Assembly (NCBI GenBank): GCA_036429605.1
Contig: JAVFKD010000010.1
Coordinates: 186,001-250,000, forward strand
From: Cladobotryum mycophilum
Lineage: Eukaryota; Ascomycota; Sordariomycetes; Hypocreales; Hypocreaceae
Direction: 5' to 3'
Length of the DNA: 64,000 nucleotides
Notes under the pieces: generated by a model
What the model was told of the DNA's origin: nothing
Database searches by the model: none
Seen by the model: the letters and a program-made list of their open reading frames with translations, nothing else
Shown here: positions 25,186 through 37,585 of the stretch, piece by piece
How the letters are laid out: each line of letters begins with the position of its first letter
Numbering within the stretch: the first letter of the stretch is position 1
Program-made: the position numbers and the translations under genes

Positions 25186-26817
25186 TTAATTGAGGGTAGC
25201 TCCAACTGGTCGCAGACCGGGATAGCCAGAATCGATGTCGGCTTCTAATAAATTATCGAAATCCAATCCAGCCATGTATGCCACGGGAGTGGCGATTGTT
25301 AGACTTGCCAAATTGGCTGACGCAGGCAGAGGGTTGGTGTTATGAATTTCGACACCACTGTCGCTAGTGAAGGGGGACATCATAATGGATGTCCACCGTT
25401 TGGAATCTGGCTGGTGCCAACAAAATGCTGGAGGGGGTGAACCGCTGTTGGTATCCTGCCAGCGAGCCGCAAGACACGAGGCAGGCGAGTAAATGGACCT
25501 TCGCCGTCCAACCACTGTCTGTAGGTCTCTGCAATATCGCCATTCCCGATCAAGTCAGAAACGGAGTCTCCAGACGAGGAAACATCCTGATTAACACTCA
25601 TACTCAAGTCGGCGCTGACTTTAGCTAGACAAGAATTTATCTCTATATAGACTTCAGCCTGTATGGGTACTCGCTTGCCCAAGACCCGCTCCCTATAGCG
25701 GTCAAAAAATTCTATGTTGCTCCCGGTTGAAGTGAGAAAACGATGTATGGCCAGTGCGGCATCGGTATTGAGACCAGCGTCAGTGCCGTCGTATATGGAG
25801 CAAGCCAAGGCGTAGCGAAAACCGAGCTCATTCTCTGCCGTCGCACCCATGCTTGACTCTGCAAAGCCACCGGCACCAGCACCCAAGCCTCGTTTGCTGA
25901 TATCCAAAAAAGATGCTAACGATGTAGGAACGTAGACCGCAACAGCGCGCCGTCTCTTCGGAGAATTTGACACCACTCAAGGATAAGAGCAAGAATGCGC
26001 AAAAGGCAACCATGGACCCCTCGCAGCGAAGAAAATAACCATGCAACTCGTCCCAATCTTTTGTGTCAACGTCACAGGGTGCAACGAGCGACGCATGCAC
26101 GGCCTTCTCGTGGGCCTGTAAGATGATGGCGGCGTGTAGCGAATCAAGCGCCAGGTCGAGCCAGCGAACATCACCACCAGCATTCACGCATTCCTGACGG
26201 GCGTATGCGTACCAAGTAGACAGCGGAAGACTGCCAAAGATGTAGTCACCGGTCAGAAAGGCCTCACTCGATAGATAAAATTCATCGACTGCAACGCAAA
26301 AGGCCATTAAACCCAAGTGGCCAGGCGCATCGGAAGGCAGCTTAGGACTCCACTGGCTTAACCACAATACCGCATCACGAAAAGAGTAAAATGTTTCTGC
26401 CTGCGTAAGCCGTGACTGGATACCAGCCATTGCTAACTCGGGAGCCTCGCGATTCATGAGGCTACTTTGGTCCTCGAGCATGCGATGCAATCTATGGCCA
26501 AACGAGGTGTACTCTGAACGGACTGATATTGTATCAGGCGCCCTCTCCCAGTTTGCGTAGGCACTCCATCCAACGCGTCCCAATTGAGTTGCAGCGACAC
26601 TTGCTCTGCCGAATTGCAATTGGCGAGCAATAGGGACGATCGAAGGGGAGAAGATCTCATCATGGGCATGCTGACGACTGCTTGCCAGCTTGGATGAATG
26701 CTGGACAAGTTCTGAGACGTATCTAGGCTTCCGCAAAAGAATGTCAACTTCTGCCTTCGAGAACTGCGTTAGAAGAAGATCGCGCGCACGATTGTGCAAC
26801 GAAAGCTCAGGTCGCAT
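25186..26817 (-). CDS. Hypothetical protein, 502 aa, three exons
   Basis: I do not recognise the family. Exons 26817-25974, 25915-25476 and 25410-25186, separated by introns of 58 and 65 nt, join in frame. This removes the apparent frame changes. The protein is soluble-looking with no signal peptide or membrane helix. The N-terminal half is helical and charged (SKAEVDILLRKPRYVSEL), the middle has a Trp/Asp-rich helical stretch (DAVLWLSQW, DEFYLSSEAF), and the C-terminal third is Gly/Ser-rich. It faces upstream into a long gene-free stretch with a pyrimidine/purine tract near 26,890-26,970. A C-terminal transactivation-like composition is possible, but no DNA-binding motif is visible. Confidence 0.7.
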
Positions 26818-26887
26818 TGTGCTAATATTAGCGCTTTGGTATGCTGCTCTTCTAATCTACCTCGTTGGTATTGTATACCTTAAGCGT

Positions 26888-26972
26888 TCTCTTTCTTTGT
26901 TCCTTTCTCTCTCTCTCTCAGAGAAAAAGAAGAGAAAGAAAAGAGAGAAAAGAAGAAGAGGAAGGGAGAGGG
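26888..26972. repeat. Pyrimidine tract followed by purine tract
   Basis: A (CT)n-rich run switches to a (GA)n-rich run at about 26,920. The arms are complementary and could form a hairpin, or the tract could be a nucleosome-free promoter element of the 502-aa gene, whose start is 70 bp away. Confidence 0.7.
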
Positions 26973-29147
26973 ACAAGCTGCTAGCCATAAGGGTTAGTCT
27001 GTCTTTAGTACAGCCTTCATATATGGATCCATGCATACACCCACGGCTAACATTGGAAGGGGAGAAAGAAAACACGCGCCTAGATCGACAGATTTCCAGT
27101 GCTTTTTCAGTGCTTGATGGGGCGTGCTTTTTCCCATCCCATTGACTGATAACCGCTCCAGCCGCCCCTGGGTATCAGCTAGTGACATGGATCAGCTAGT
27201 TAGGGCGGCCCGTAGGTCGACAGCACTCTGAAGCAAGTGGACCCCCAGAACCTCTCGAGGAGCGAAGGGAAGGATCCGAACATCAACTATGAGATAACGT
27301 GAATGTGCTGCTGGTGTTGAATCTTCCATGCCCTTGCCCCCATCATTATCCACTAGCTTCCGACCACTATAACGACCGGACTCGCCACGTCATTGAATCC
27401 GCGCTGTTACGCCACCTATCATCAGCTCTGAACATACTAGAACGAGAATTCAGCTTGATGTTTTTAGTTTTAGATATGGCGTTAAGTGTGGAGATCCAGT
27501 CATGATGGGTGTCACCTAGCTTAGACAGTAGTTCATTCCCCTCTCCTCCCCTCTATCCCGAATACCAAAAGGGTGGTGACTTGATGTTGATGTTGGGTCT
27601 TCTTAGCTTAGACAGCTCCGGCGAATAGGATTGGTAGATCCATCTTGCATCGGGTTGGTTGCCGCTTGGGCGTCAATTATTCCCAGGACTTACCTATAGT
27701 ACGAGTCAGACACGCTCGATTTATAAGACAGTCGGGAGTTTTGCATCTCAGTATAAATCTCTGGGATCACTAGGTATTAGGGATGAAGAGATGCTTTTAC
27801 TAAATCAGGGAGCGCATAAAATACCTGGCCTGAATCTCTGACCCCTGATACAAGGTAACAACAACCATGTTAGTGTGATGAGGAGTTGAGCTTGTTATCA
27901 TGGCTCACACGGATGTACAGCAAGACAATACGCACTGTTTCTCTTCAGCTGAGACGCATGGTATTTCTACTTGTAGGTCGCCCGCCACTTTCTGCCATAA
28001 AGCTCACTAGCGTTCAATAATGCGGATGGGCAAGTTCTTCGACCACGGTCTTGAGTTTCCTAACATCTACTACCTCTCTATTATGGAGCTCTGTCCATAA
28101 GGTAATTACATCAAGTGGAAGTAACTATACCCCTTCCAGGTCATAGAAACACGGTCAAGTTCATCCTGGCTACATTTGACATTCTGCGGATATCGCGTTC
28201 GGCTTTGCTCAGTCAACCTTAGCGGTCGTATGCATTTTTCACTCGTTGTTTGTCTCATTTTGTCGTTGTAGATTGTTTTGATAATCCGTCGCAAAACTTT
28301 GCGTCTTAACACGAGCCATTTAATTCGTAATTAGGCAAGTCTCTCTAATGCATTGGTAAAAAGGGTCGACCAAATTCTCACAGGTGGATGGTAGTCTGTT
28401 TTGACCGTCTTCTTTCCTTTCTACTACACTAGGATGTGAAGAGAATAAAAAAGACGTAGCACAGAGTAACTTGTAAGCCGAATTAACACGTCACAGAATA
28501 TGGCTTGTAAAACTGGGCAAGATTCCGCAGGTAGCTGGATTGTTTGCAAGGAGGTTGCTGGCTGGTAATTCATGTCTTAGGATACATCGACGTATGCGCC
28601 GCAACCCCTCACTCTACCAAACGGGGGCCACCGTATAGAGATCTAGATAACCCTAGGTTTGCTTTGTTTATTTCACGCCAGCTCTTCGTTACGTATCCCA
28701 GGAATCGGATTTTTGAGATCATTTTATCCATTATTTTGAATCGGCTTTCTTTCTTTCAGTTCTTCCCATGGTGCCAAAAACGCAATGGCTATAGCCGCCA
28801 CCACCAACCGTGAACCCGTATGCTCCCAGTTTCTGAGGTCAAGGCGCCAGGGTGCTTCACAACTGTACCAGTCAGACGCCATATAGCTTATAAGGATAGT
28901 GATGAGGTCAAGATGCAAGTCAAGGTCAAATAGGACGAGCTTATCAATGACGGAACATCGGCGTATTCTCATGATTCGATCAACCACATCAACGGAACTG
29001 GGTCTATCTGGTCCTTCTGGAGGGGTCCATCTTAAAGTCAACTACACCCAGTCTCTAGTACCACTAACGAAAATCTACACAGTATCTTGTCATTGCGATG
29101 TAGACCAACCCTAGATATAAAGCCCAACAGAGCCATATCGTGGGTTG
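26973..29147. other. Gene-free stretch
   Basis: Only short open frames with no recognisable domain; one of 105 codons at 28,724-29,041 (-) is unassigned. The segment 27,055-27,150 resembles 57,195-57,300 (shared AAACACGCG, GATCGACA and TTTCCAGTG in order) and may be a fragment of a dispersed repeat. Confidence 0.4.
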
Positions 29148-30238
29148 CTAGATGTGCAAACCCTCCATGCCTATCAAGACTCCGGTTACCCTGCCATCCA
29201 CTCTCTCAAGCTCTCTTCTCAGTGGGCAGACTTCTTCGGCTTCACACTGATGTTTATGCTCAATCCTAGCACTGGTGAGCATAAGAGCAATGCTCGTAGC
29301 AGAGAACTTCTTAAATGGTACAATCGACGGCCACAGCCCAGCGCGCTTTAGAATGGCAAAGTAATCCGCAACCCTGTATTCACTTGTGCAGTGCTTTTCG
29401 TACAGCACCGTATTGTTGCAAGGATGGCATTTTTTGGCATTGTCTGGGTGAGTCCGACCGCAATTCATGCACATGACACCTGGCATGGAATAGCCATGGT
29501 GATTTTCGCGTAGCTTTTCTTCGACACGCTGCAGCTCTTGGTGCATATCGTCTAATGAGTTTTGAATCCGAAGGGAAAGAAGATCTAAAATTATCAGCCA
29601 CATGTGTTCCACAATAGTCATCATTGGAGAAACGTACCCGTGACAAAGTCTGGCAGCATTGCCAAGGATTCATGTTGCTCCCACTCGGTGGTAAAGGTTG
29701 GTGGTAACTCTTGCGCAGCCTGCTTAGATAGGCCGTAGAAATCTACTGATCGGAATAGATAGGCAGCTAAAAGCATGAATCCCATATCTTTTGGTTGCTT
29801 GACGTCTCGGAAGCTTTTACACCAGTGGGATATCCACGGCTTTAATGCATGATTGCAGTCATATTTATCAGACTGGATCGCGACATGGGCCAAACTCTCG
29901 GCATCCATCAAGTTAGGAATGTCGTCGTTTTTGTAGTGAAGGATGCTGAGAATAATCTCCATTGCGTCGGCGTTGTCTTCCCGCAGTGGAATGCTGGGGC
30001 AATCCCCACGACGAGTTTGAATGCCTTCCTTGAAACCTGATGTGAATAGGCTGGAAAAGACCGGTGATGCGAGGCTCAGGATCTTGGATGAAACAAGAAA
30101 CCTCTTCTCGCCTGTAGGATCTTCCAGAATCAAGATCGCATCCCCATCTGGGTCTAGTGGAACAGCGGAGTGAATTTGCTGATTTGTTCTGACATCGCGT
30201 TGAGCGGAAGCATATGTATCCGGCTGGTCGATGTCCAT
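29148..30238 (-). CDS. BTB/POZ-domain protein with C-terminal zinc-ribbon-like motif
   Basis: Two exons (30238-29638 and 29584-29148, intron 53 nt) give 345 aa. The N-terminal half is a fungal BTB/POZ fold: DAILILEDPTGEKRFLVSS, LASPVFSSLFTSGFKEG, IPLREDNADAMEIILSILHY and HVAIQSDKYDC are the characteristic strands and helices. BTB domains mediate dimerisation and often Cullin-3 recruitment. The second exon starts with a predicted coiled coil (DDMHQELQRVEEKLREN) followed by CMNCGRTHPDNAKKCHPC, a C-x2-C-x11-C-x2-C arrangement that could bind zinc. The start at 30238 is chosen because upstream in-frame sequence lacks an ATG. It has no operon-like partner. Confidence 0.85.
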
Positions 30239-30781
30239 GATCGAATGTGACAGAGGACAGAGATGCACTAAGCTTTCTAGCTTGTAATAATAGTATTGAT
30301 ATATTGCGACCGTTTGATTCCTTTGCGGGAGATTCTGGACGGCTGCGAAAAGGTCGTGTTGGAAATGCTGCACGCATGCAGGCTTGGAACATGCGGGGTG
30401 GCGTTGGCCCTGTCGACTGCTACCAATGAGGCATCACAGGCTCGTGGTAGGCAGAATGCAAGGCAAATTGTTTGAGGTTGCCTTAAATATGCCTCTTGCT
30501 AGCGTCTTGCATATCTAATGGTGCGCATTTCACATGAACAGTATATACGTCTTACCCAAGTGAATGAAGCGCATGGACGAGGGAATTCACAGCGCGAGTA
30601 GTAACTTAGAAGTATTGTCTCACTCTCCGCAAGCGTACTAACTTGTGACTGTAATGGATCACTGAATATCCCACGAGATACATCAAGTATCGGGGCTGAT
30701 TGATGGACGCCAGAATCCTCAAACACCGCCGATTCCATCATGCCTCAAAAGACATATAAACTACCATAATAAAACGATGCA
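30239..30781. other. Intergenic region
   Basis: Short open frames only, on both strands; no feature recognised. It should contain the BTB gene promoter. Confidence 0.4.
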
Positions 30782-31047
30782 TTACCTCTTGGATCCTTGG
30801 GAACCAGTGTTAGAACCAGCACTTCCCTGAGCATTCGTTCCCCCAGAACCAGAATTGTTGGTGTTGTCCAAACGATCTCCCGCAGACTAAGCCCGCGCAG
30901 CAAATCCTCCAGAGGACATACCCCCTCCGCCTCTAGCCTAAGCAATTAATGAGTCAATCTCGGAGATCTTGAAGTGCTGGACTTGAATCCTATCTGAGAA
31001 CTCTGGATCCTAGACGAATCAGACTTGGTCATGTCGTTCTTAGGCAT
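30782..31047 (-). pseudogene. Small SMP-like (seed-maturation-type) protein gene, broken
   Basis: Exon 1 reads MPKNDMTKSDSSRIQSSQ, the N-terminal signature of small fungal SMP-domain proteins. After an intron of about 54 nt ending in TTAG, exon 2 reads RGGGGMSSGGFAARA, stop, SAGDRLDNTNN and then a Gly/Ser/Asn tail ending GSKR, stop. Two lesions stand out: a TAG where the family has Gln (CAG to TAG), and an intron that begins AT instead of GT after SSQ. Both are C:G to T:A changes. An alternative GT donor inside exon 1 would open a different frame through exon 2, but that product lacks family composition. SMP proteins are stress/desiccation-associated in plants; the fungal role is unclear. Confidence 0.6.
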
Positions 31048-32271
31048 CTTGATGATGGTTGATGCTGAACAGGGTAGAATGGGGGATAGAACTTTTTGGT
31101 ATGAGGTTGTTGGATGAACTGTGATGGGGATGAAGGTGGAGTTTAAAGGGGAAGACCAGGGAATTTATAGATTGATGGCTTCATAGGGGCCTCGATAAAT
31201 CGACCACGTCCAAAGTGTAGGCCCCCTCCAAGTACCATAGTAGAACCAAGATGCATCTACAAATATGTAATATGATCGCTGGTTATAAACTGACGATACA
31301 GTCTATCTAACACTGTGGCTGTGTTGGACACTTTGCAGGTGCTCACCATGATTGGACAGCAAAAATATTGTTTTATCATCAACCAGCCACGTCCAAGAGA
31401 GAAGGTGGCAGATGTGACATTGCCTTTAAGCATCGTTTAACGAAGCAGGATCTGATTAACTAGTGAATACGTAAACATGGATGGTTATATCATCAACGGG
31501 CCTCCCGCAGATGTAGCTTCCCTCTCGTGCCTCTTCCTTCTCTTGAAGTCAATGCTGTGGTATTGGATGAATAAAGATTTCTCCGCACATTGCGGAACAC
31601 ATCCAATCAATTCTCTGCCAATAGAATGTACCGGAGCATACAGCTTGATGTGGATTTGAGGCAGCAAATCCTTGGCTATGGATTGCACTGTATCCCATCA
31701 CACATACGAGCTGCATATCACGTTTTTCTAGATCCACGATCAATTGACATAAGTATCAGTAGTTATTTACCTATCACAGTTCCCTACCAAAAGCCTAGAC
31801 GAAGGTTTGAGGCACATATACTACAAGACTACTTCCTCGAATATAGAAGATGTAGCATGTATCCCGAATCCTCTGACCAACGTTTCGTAGAAGGCTGTAT
31901 GGTAGAGGCCCCCAGTTCGTACACAGTCTGTAACGTAGAGTATACAATACCCCACCTGAGGGATCTCTTACTTACAGGAATGCATAATTTGTGATTGGAC
32001 ACTGTGAGTAGCGTGATTTGTGAGGTGCGAGGATTTTCGGATGTGGGATACCGTCAATGGAACCTAAGGGAGAGATCATTGTAACTACTTCATGTGGGAG
32101 GCCCTTGAATATCATAGAGTGTGTGGTACACTCCTATTTTCCCTACGGTGACGTCTCATTTATCAATTTGTAATACATAATTCAACGAGTCAGCGACCCT
32201 TCCATTAATATATATCAAAAAATTGCAAAAGTCCGTTGCTGTTGTGACCCGCACATCTATTCTTGAAGCCA
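31048..32271. other. Intergenic region
   Basis: Unassigned open frames (the longest is 31,590-31,994, +) without domain signature, and no repeats noticed. The left end includes the upstream region of the SMP-like gene. Confidence 0.4.
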
Positions 32272-34150
32272 TCATGCAGCGCCAGTTCTGCAAAGGCGGC
32301 CTTGCGCATCTGGGGCCCAGGCCTCACTCCCAACGGCCGTCAGTCCGTAAAATACATTCTGTGGATCGTAAATCTTCTTGATCAATTTTAGTTTGTCATA
32401 TGTGGATCCGTAAAAGGTTTGTTGGAAGTTGGGCTGCTCCCAATTGGCCTCATTGTTGTAGGCACCCGCGCCAGGTGTTGCGGCTTCGAGGACTGGCATG
32501 ATGCTGTTTGCGAACTTGTCCTGAAGCTTGGTAGCATCACTCCATGGCTGATCTAAACTCCAAGTAGCACTGAAGATTAAACTCAAGTAGGCATCCAAGA
32601 ATGCAGGCTGTACTGAGTTGCTAGCAACAGGAGCGATAGCGCGACCCTGTCCCTTTGCGTTGAGGGCCACGGCAGACACTGTAAACTTCCCTCCGTCTGT
32701 GGCAGCTTTGATTCCAGCAACGATAGCGGAGCTGTTACTAGCCAGGTTGGTTCGCGAGACGAATCTCCCCCAATAACAGGGCTTGTGGCGGGAATCGTAC
32801 TGAGTGGAGCAGTAATCGCAGAATACAGAGCGTAGTAGGATGGGCTGTCGGACACCACCAGATTGGCTGCCTGTGCAGAAATGCCCTTCTTGGCCAGTGC
32901 CGATATAAGCGGTTTAAGCAATGATGTGAGAGCTGTCTTATTGAGTCCCGGAGCAAACATTCCAATGACACCCAAGGTATCGTTCGTGATGCCTGACGCA
33001 GCCACAATCCCATGGTCGTCGACGATCAATTTTGTCTCCGTGAGAAAGGTACCAACAGCACCCCAGAACTTGTCTACTCCACCGGCGGTTGTTACGTTGA
33101 AAGACAACGATGCGATGGCAGTCTGACCCTCGGGAAACACCCTCACCGTCATCGAAACGACCACACCATAAGTACCACCGCCTCCACCACTAAGTGCCCA
33201 GTACAGATCCTGGTATTGTGTTGGTGTTGCTACAACATGCTCCCCGGATGCCAGCACGACCTCCCACTCCAAGACGTTGTCTGCTCCAAATCCATAGAGA
33301 CCAGAGAGGAATGAATGTCCGCCACCTTGAGTGAAGCCACCCACCAATCCTACCGTGGGGCATGAGCCAGCGACAATGCGATACCCATTCTGCGAGGCAA
33401 ATTTTGCTGCATCGCCGCCAGTTACGCCGGCGCCTAGCTTGATAGCAGGTCCACGATAGTATGAAGAGTCGTAGGCGGAGATGAGTTGCTTATTGTTGAG
33501 ATTTCGCGTCCACAGCGACAACGCACCCTTCCCAGTACTTTTGCCATAGAAGCTACATTTTGTCCGTCAGCAGGTTCGATCACACACTTTCTTCTGTGGA
33601 ATTCATACTCATGCCCCGAATTCTTGATGACTAGTCGAATGTTGTTCTGCTGAGAAAACTGCAGACCGGCAGTGATGTCGGCAATGCTACTAACGTTAAT
33701 GATGTAGCTGGCATAATTCCCCAGCTGGCAAGGGGATGCTCGAGGGGTAAACGGATTGCAAGACTGATTCTGGAACCAGGTGCTGAGAATCTCTCCCGGT
33801 TGAGACGTCCTACCGCCAAAATGTTCAGTCTGAGACAGCAATCGCAGGGGCTATGCTGCATCGTGCACTCACATAAAGGGCTGCAAGTCCCATTCTTGAG
33901 AGACACTCTTGCAAGCAGCGTCTGAGAAGGTCGGATCGTGGCATACATGAGCGGCCGGTGACGTGGCAATCAATCGACCAGCAACCGTGGTATTCAAGCT
34001 ATCCCATGCATTCTTGACTGGCCAACCAGCATCGCCTGGTATGTTTCTACAAGAGGCAGTCCCTGCGTAGCTACTGGCAGCGACCCAGGCTGAACTCCAG
34101 GAGTAGAGAACGGGGATTATGATGGCGGAATGCATGGCTACAATGATCAT
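32272..34150 (-). CDS. FAD-linked oxidoreductase (BBE/6-hydroxynicotine-oxidase type), secreted; one apparent frameshift
   Basis: Vanillyl-alcohol-oxidase-fold flavoenzyme using covalent or tight FAD to oxidise small secondary-metabolite-type substrates. Exons are 34150-33873, 33809-33609 and 33552-32272. A hydrophobic N-terminus suggests a signal peptide. The FAD_binding_4 domain is clear: RLVIKNSGHD then YGKSTGKGALSLWTRNL, GAGVTGGDAA, GSCPTVGLVGGFTQGGGHS and WALSGGGGGTYGVV. The BBE C-terminus is NWEQPNFQQTFYG...YDPQNVFYG. The frame breaks at a C5 run (32767-32771) after TSPVIGG; adding one base gives a continuous 586-aa protein of normal length. The precise substrate cannot be inferred. It lies tail-to-tail with nothing closer than the unassigned stretch at 31-32 kb. 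Confidence 0.88.
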
Positions 34151-35736
34151 GGCCTAGAAAGGACATGGAATAAATTGGCTACAAATGCATCACGAGTTTA
34201 ATTTATGGGTACGTTGATGGGAATTTTGTAGGGCTGAGCATTCGGCAAATCCGAACTTTTGGTATTTATTTATTACTGTGTAAGACGGAATTTCCGATCA
34301 TGAGACTGACGGAATACCGCCGCATAAGCTTCACTTCGCCAGAAATGGCTTCTTTTCTCTTGCTTCCTTAGGTTTGAGAATGTTCTCCAATCCACGGTTG
34401 AAGAATTGGGCATAAATGCTAGGAGGAAGAGACAAATTACGTGTTTTGGGCAATCTGCTTACCAGCAGACGACAGCATTGGGTTGCACCGAATGCAGTTC
34501 TGGATCTAGACCAGGCATTCTACAGACCTCATGCTGTCTTTAAATATTAAAATAATTTGTAAGCGTATCAAATGGTCCTTTAAGTCTGTCTCAGACACAC
34601 ATGGTGAATCCTAGTCAACGCGTGCCGTTATGTGAACAACTGCCGACTGGAATTGTTCGTCGCATAATGGGGCTGACCTAAGAGCATTGCGCCCGTTATA
34701 CCACATCTCATATTACTGAATGACCAATAATTTGAGTTCTAATAAATCAGACAAAGGAGAGTTCGAGTTAACGGCAGGTCTACCTGATGTCATGAACCCT
34801 GTCTCAGTAAGACATTCCAGCCCGTTTTGTATCACCGACCCAATGCCAACCATCATGACTGAAAGCTCGGATGCATCTCGATCTGATGTATTAGGGGTAG
34901 TTTTCTTTTGGTAGATCCGTATTACGCTTCATCAGAAAGAATAGACATTGCACGTCTCCAATATGACGCAGAATATTTACATCAAAATTTGACCTCTGCG
35001 AGTGCTCATTGGACTCTATCATGAAACAAAGTGGGATCTATGCAGTCTTCTTGGCTGATGGATTTGGGAATTGAAGTACACAGTAATAATCTCATTACTA
35101 GATTGTATGAAGATGAGTTGCGAGATGACACCTCCAGGACTGTAAAATGACGGTGGAAAATTAGATCATCACTCACTATGACTCATATTATCCTAACCGG
35201 ACTTTATCTAGATTTGACTCTCCTTGCCCGATATTCCGTAGAGCGTCCAATAAGTATGAAGAACTACGAAACAGCTCCATTTAACTCATCATATATACCA
35301 ACGTGTTGAGATGTCTTGACCGTAACGAACAAACACTTGGACTAAAATATACAGACATACTTTTCCCTTTCTTGAACAAGAATACGACCCGGCACCGACC
35401 TACTGGACAATATTATTCCAGATTTAGAGCCCATTAAATTCCTAAGTCAAGACGAGGGCCCGATCATCTTGTTCTCAGCCTGTCATGTACTCAACATCAG
35501 CTGTTATTATGCACCGCATGCATCACATTGTGACATGGCATGCACAGAGCTCTGGCCTTTGAAGACCATCATATTTGACAAGCATGATTATCAGGTTTAT
35601 TAACATACGGTACCTCTATGAGTCATTCACGGCTTGCTAACATAAATAAGAGGACTGGTCATGACACTTTGGCCCCCTTAAATTTGCCCACCAAAGAATA
35701 TGGCATTGGCCTTATCATTTTAAACCCTTCGCCAAC
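34151..35736. other. Intergenic region between divergent oxidase and P450 genes
   Basis: About 1.6 kb shared by the FAD oxidase (-) and the P450 (+). A TATA-like ATAAATA lies at 35,642-35,648, 89 bp before the P450 start. No coding sequence is recognised. A shared promoter region would fit co-regulation, but this is position-based inference. Confidence 0.4.
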
Positions 35737-37454
35737 ATGAGTAATCTACTCCTTACTCAGGCTGCTATAGCCTTACTAGGATATGTTGTTTATCGCCTGT
35801 TCGAGTTCTTCCATCCCACATTCTCCAATCGGCCCATTCTCCCTCCTGGACCCAAGCCACTTCCTGTTATTGGAAACACTTTCGACCTCCCTGGTCACAA
35901 TACCCTCGAGTACGAGCACTGGAATCAACACAGAAAGTATGGTCCTATTAGCTCGGTTACAGTGCTTAACCAGACCATTGTTATTATCCATGATCGACAT
36001 GTGGCAAGCGAAATCTTGGAGAAGACATCCGTCAAAACATCGGGACGACCGTTATCAGACTTCGTGGCTTTCTGTGGTTATTCGAGCTTTACGCCTATCC
36101 TTCAGAACGACTACAAGCTTCGAGATCATCGGAAATTCATGCACCAACTATTTGGCACAAAACACACAGCAGCCAGGTTCCTAGAAGTTCAGGAATTAGA
36201 GGCAAGGCGTTTGCTCCTCCGGGTATTGGCTACGCCAGACAGAGTCAGGGATCATTTCGTGACGTAGGTTGAAAGAACAATTCCGTTCTAATCTATTGCT
36301 ATGAATCAAGATTAACGTACTAAAATTCTGGTAGTGAAGCTGGTGCTGTTATCCTGAAAATCGTTTATGGCTACACTGTTGAGCCGCATCAACCAGACCT
36401 TCTGGTGACGATAATCGAACAGATGATGGAAAATTTCGACAGCGCTCTGCTTCCCTTTACTCGAGCTTTTGACTTCTGGCCTGCTCTCTTCAAACGTCTC
36501 CCCGAGGGCTTACCTGGTACAGGCTTCAGAGAAACCGCCAGACGATATAACAAGTGGATCCGCGCGACGGTAAACATGCCCTACGAGTTTGTCCAGCAGC
36601 AGGTTTACCATGGCGTCAATACTCCGTCATATGTCTCTACCCTACTTGAGAGTATTGATGCTGAGAAAAGCGACGACGTTAGTGCGGAGGAGGCTGAGGA
36701 AATCAGGAAGCATTCCGCTGCGACATTGTATCTTGGCGGTTCAGATACGACCGTTTCGACCTTGTACAACTGGTTCCTGGCCATGGTTTTGCACCCGGAA
36801 GTACAGCGCAAAGCTCAAGAAGAAATAGACCGTGTGACTGATAGCACAGCTCGGTTACGACTACCAAATCACGAGGACCTCCCGCACATGCCGTACCTTG
36901 ATGCCCTGGCCACTGAGGTGTACCGATGGGGTCCCGTCACTGCAATGGGATTCCCCCACAGAGTAGATGAGGATATTACCTACAACGACTATGTCATTCC
37001 CAAAGACTCCGTCATCTTTCCCCATACTTGGTGGTTCACGCATGATCCAGAGACCTACCCAAATCCAGAAATTTTTGAACCAGAGCGATTCCTTTCACGC
37101 AATGAACCTGACCCTAAGAATCTCATATTCGGTTACGGGCGAAGGACTTGCTCGGGACGTAACTTGGCAGAGTCGACCGTCCTCCTCACCATCGTCCATA
37201 TTCTGAGCATGTACAACATTGGCAAAGCAGTTGACAAGGACGGTAACGAGATCACGCCAAAGCAAGAGTACAAACGTGGGTTCGTTTCCCACTTGAAGGA
37301 ATTTCCGTATACGATTACACCAAGGAGCGAGAAACACAGGCAGGTGATTCAAGACATTGAGCGGGAACATCCATGGGAGGAGAGTAACAAGGCGCAATTG
37401 AAGTGGAGGGATTTGACGGAAGCAGACGTTCGCAGTCATGTTCATTCTGCCTAA
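35737..37454 (+). CDS. Cytochrome P450 (OrdA/CYP64-like group)
   Basis: Two exons (35737-36263 and 36335-37454, intron 71 nt) encode an intact 548-aa protein. An N-terminal anchor helix is followed by the Pro-rich hinge LPPGPKPLPVIGN. The I-helix reads LYLGGSDTTVST, the ExxR helix ATEVYRW, the PERF motif EPERF, and the haem loop FGYGRRTCSGRNLAES with the Cys ligand. It resembles O-methylsterigmatocystin-oxidoreductase-like P450s, a broad fungal group used in secondary metabolism and degradation. The closest neighbours are the FAD oxidase, upstream and divergent, and a decayed kinase downstream. No frame damage is seen. Confidence 0.93.
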
Positions 37455-37585
37455 ACTACAAAAGTGAAGAGGTGTCGCGTCGTGGTCATGGTCGATTCGC
37501 TGCCCACCAATGCACTGGAAGATACCAATCAGTGGTATTGGATTGAGTTATGATGGTGGTACACAAACCAAATGCCTCTTTCCTC

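Noticed and set aside
25186..25980. Two apparent frameshifts in the 502-aa gene
   Set aside because: Introns of 58 nt (25973-25916) and 65 nt (25475-25411) with GT-AG ends and matching phase remove both.
30745..30945. Open frame overlapping the SMP-like gene, reachable by an alternative GT-AG intron
   Set aside because: The alternative frame lacks the Gly/Ser/Asn composition of the family, whereas the interrupted frame matches it from end to end.
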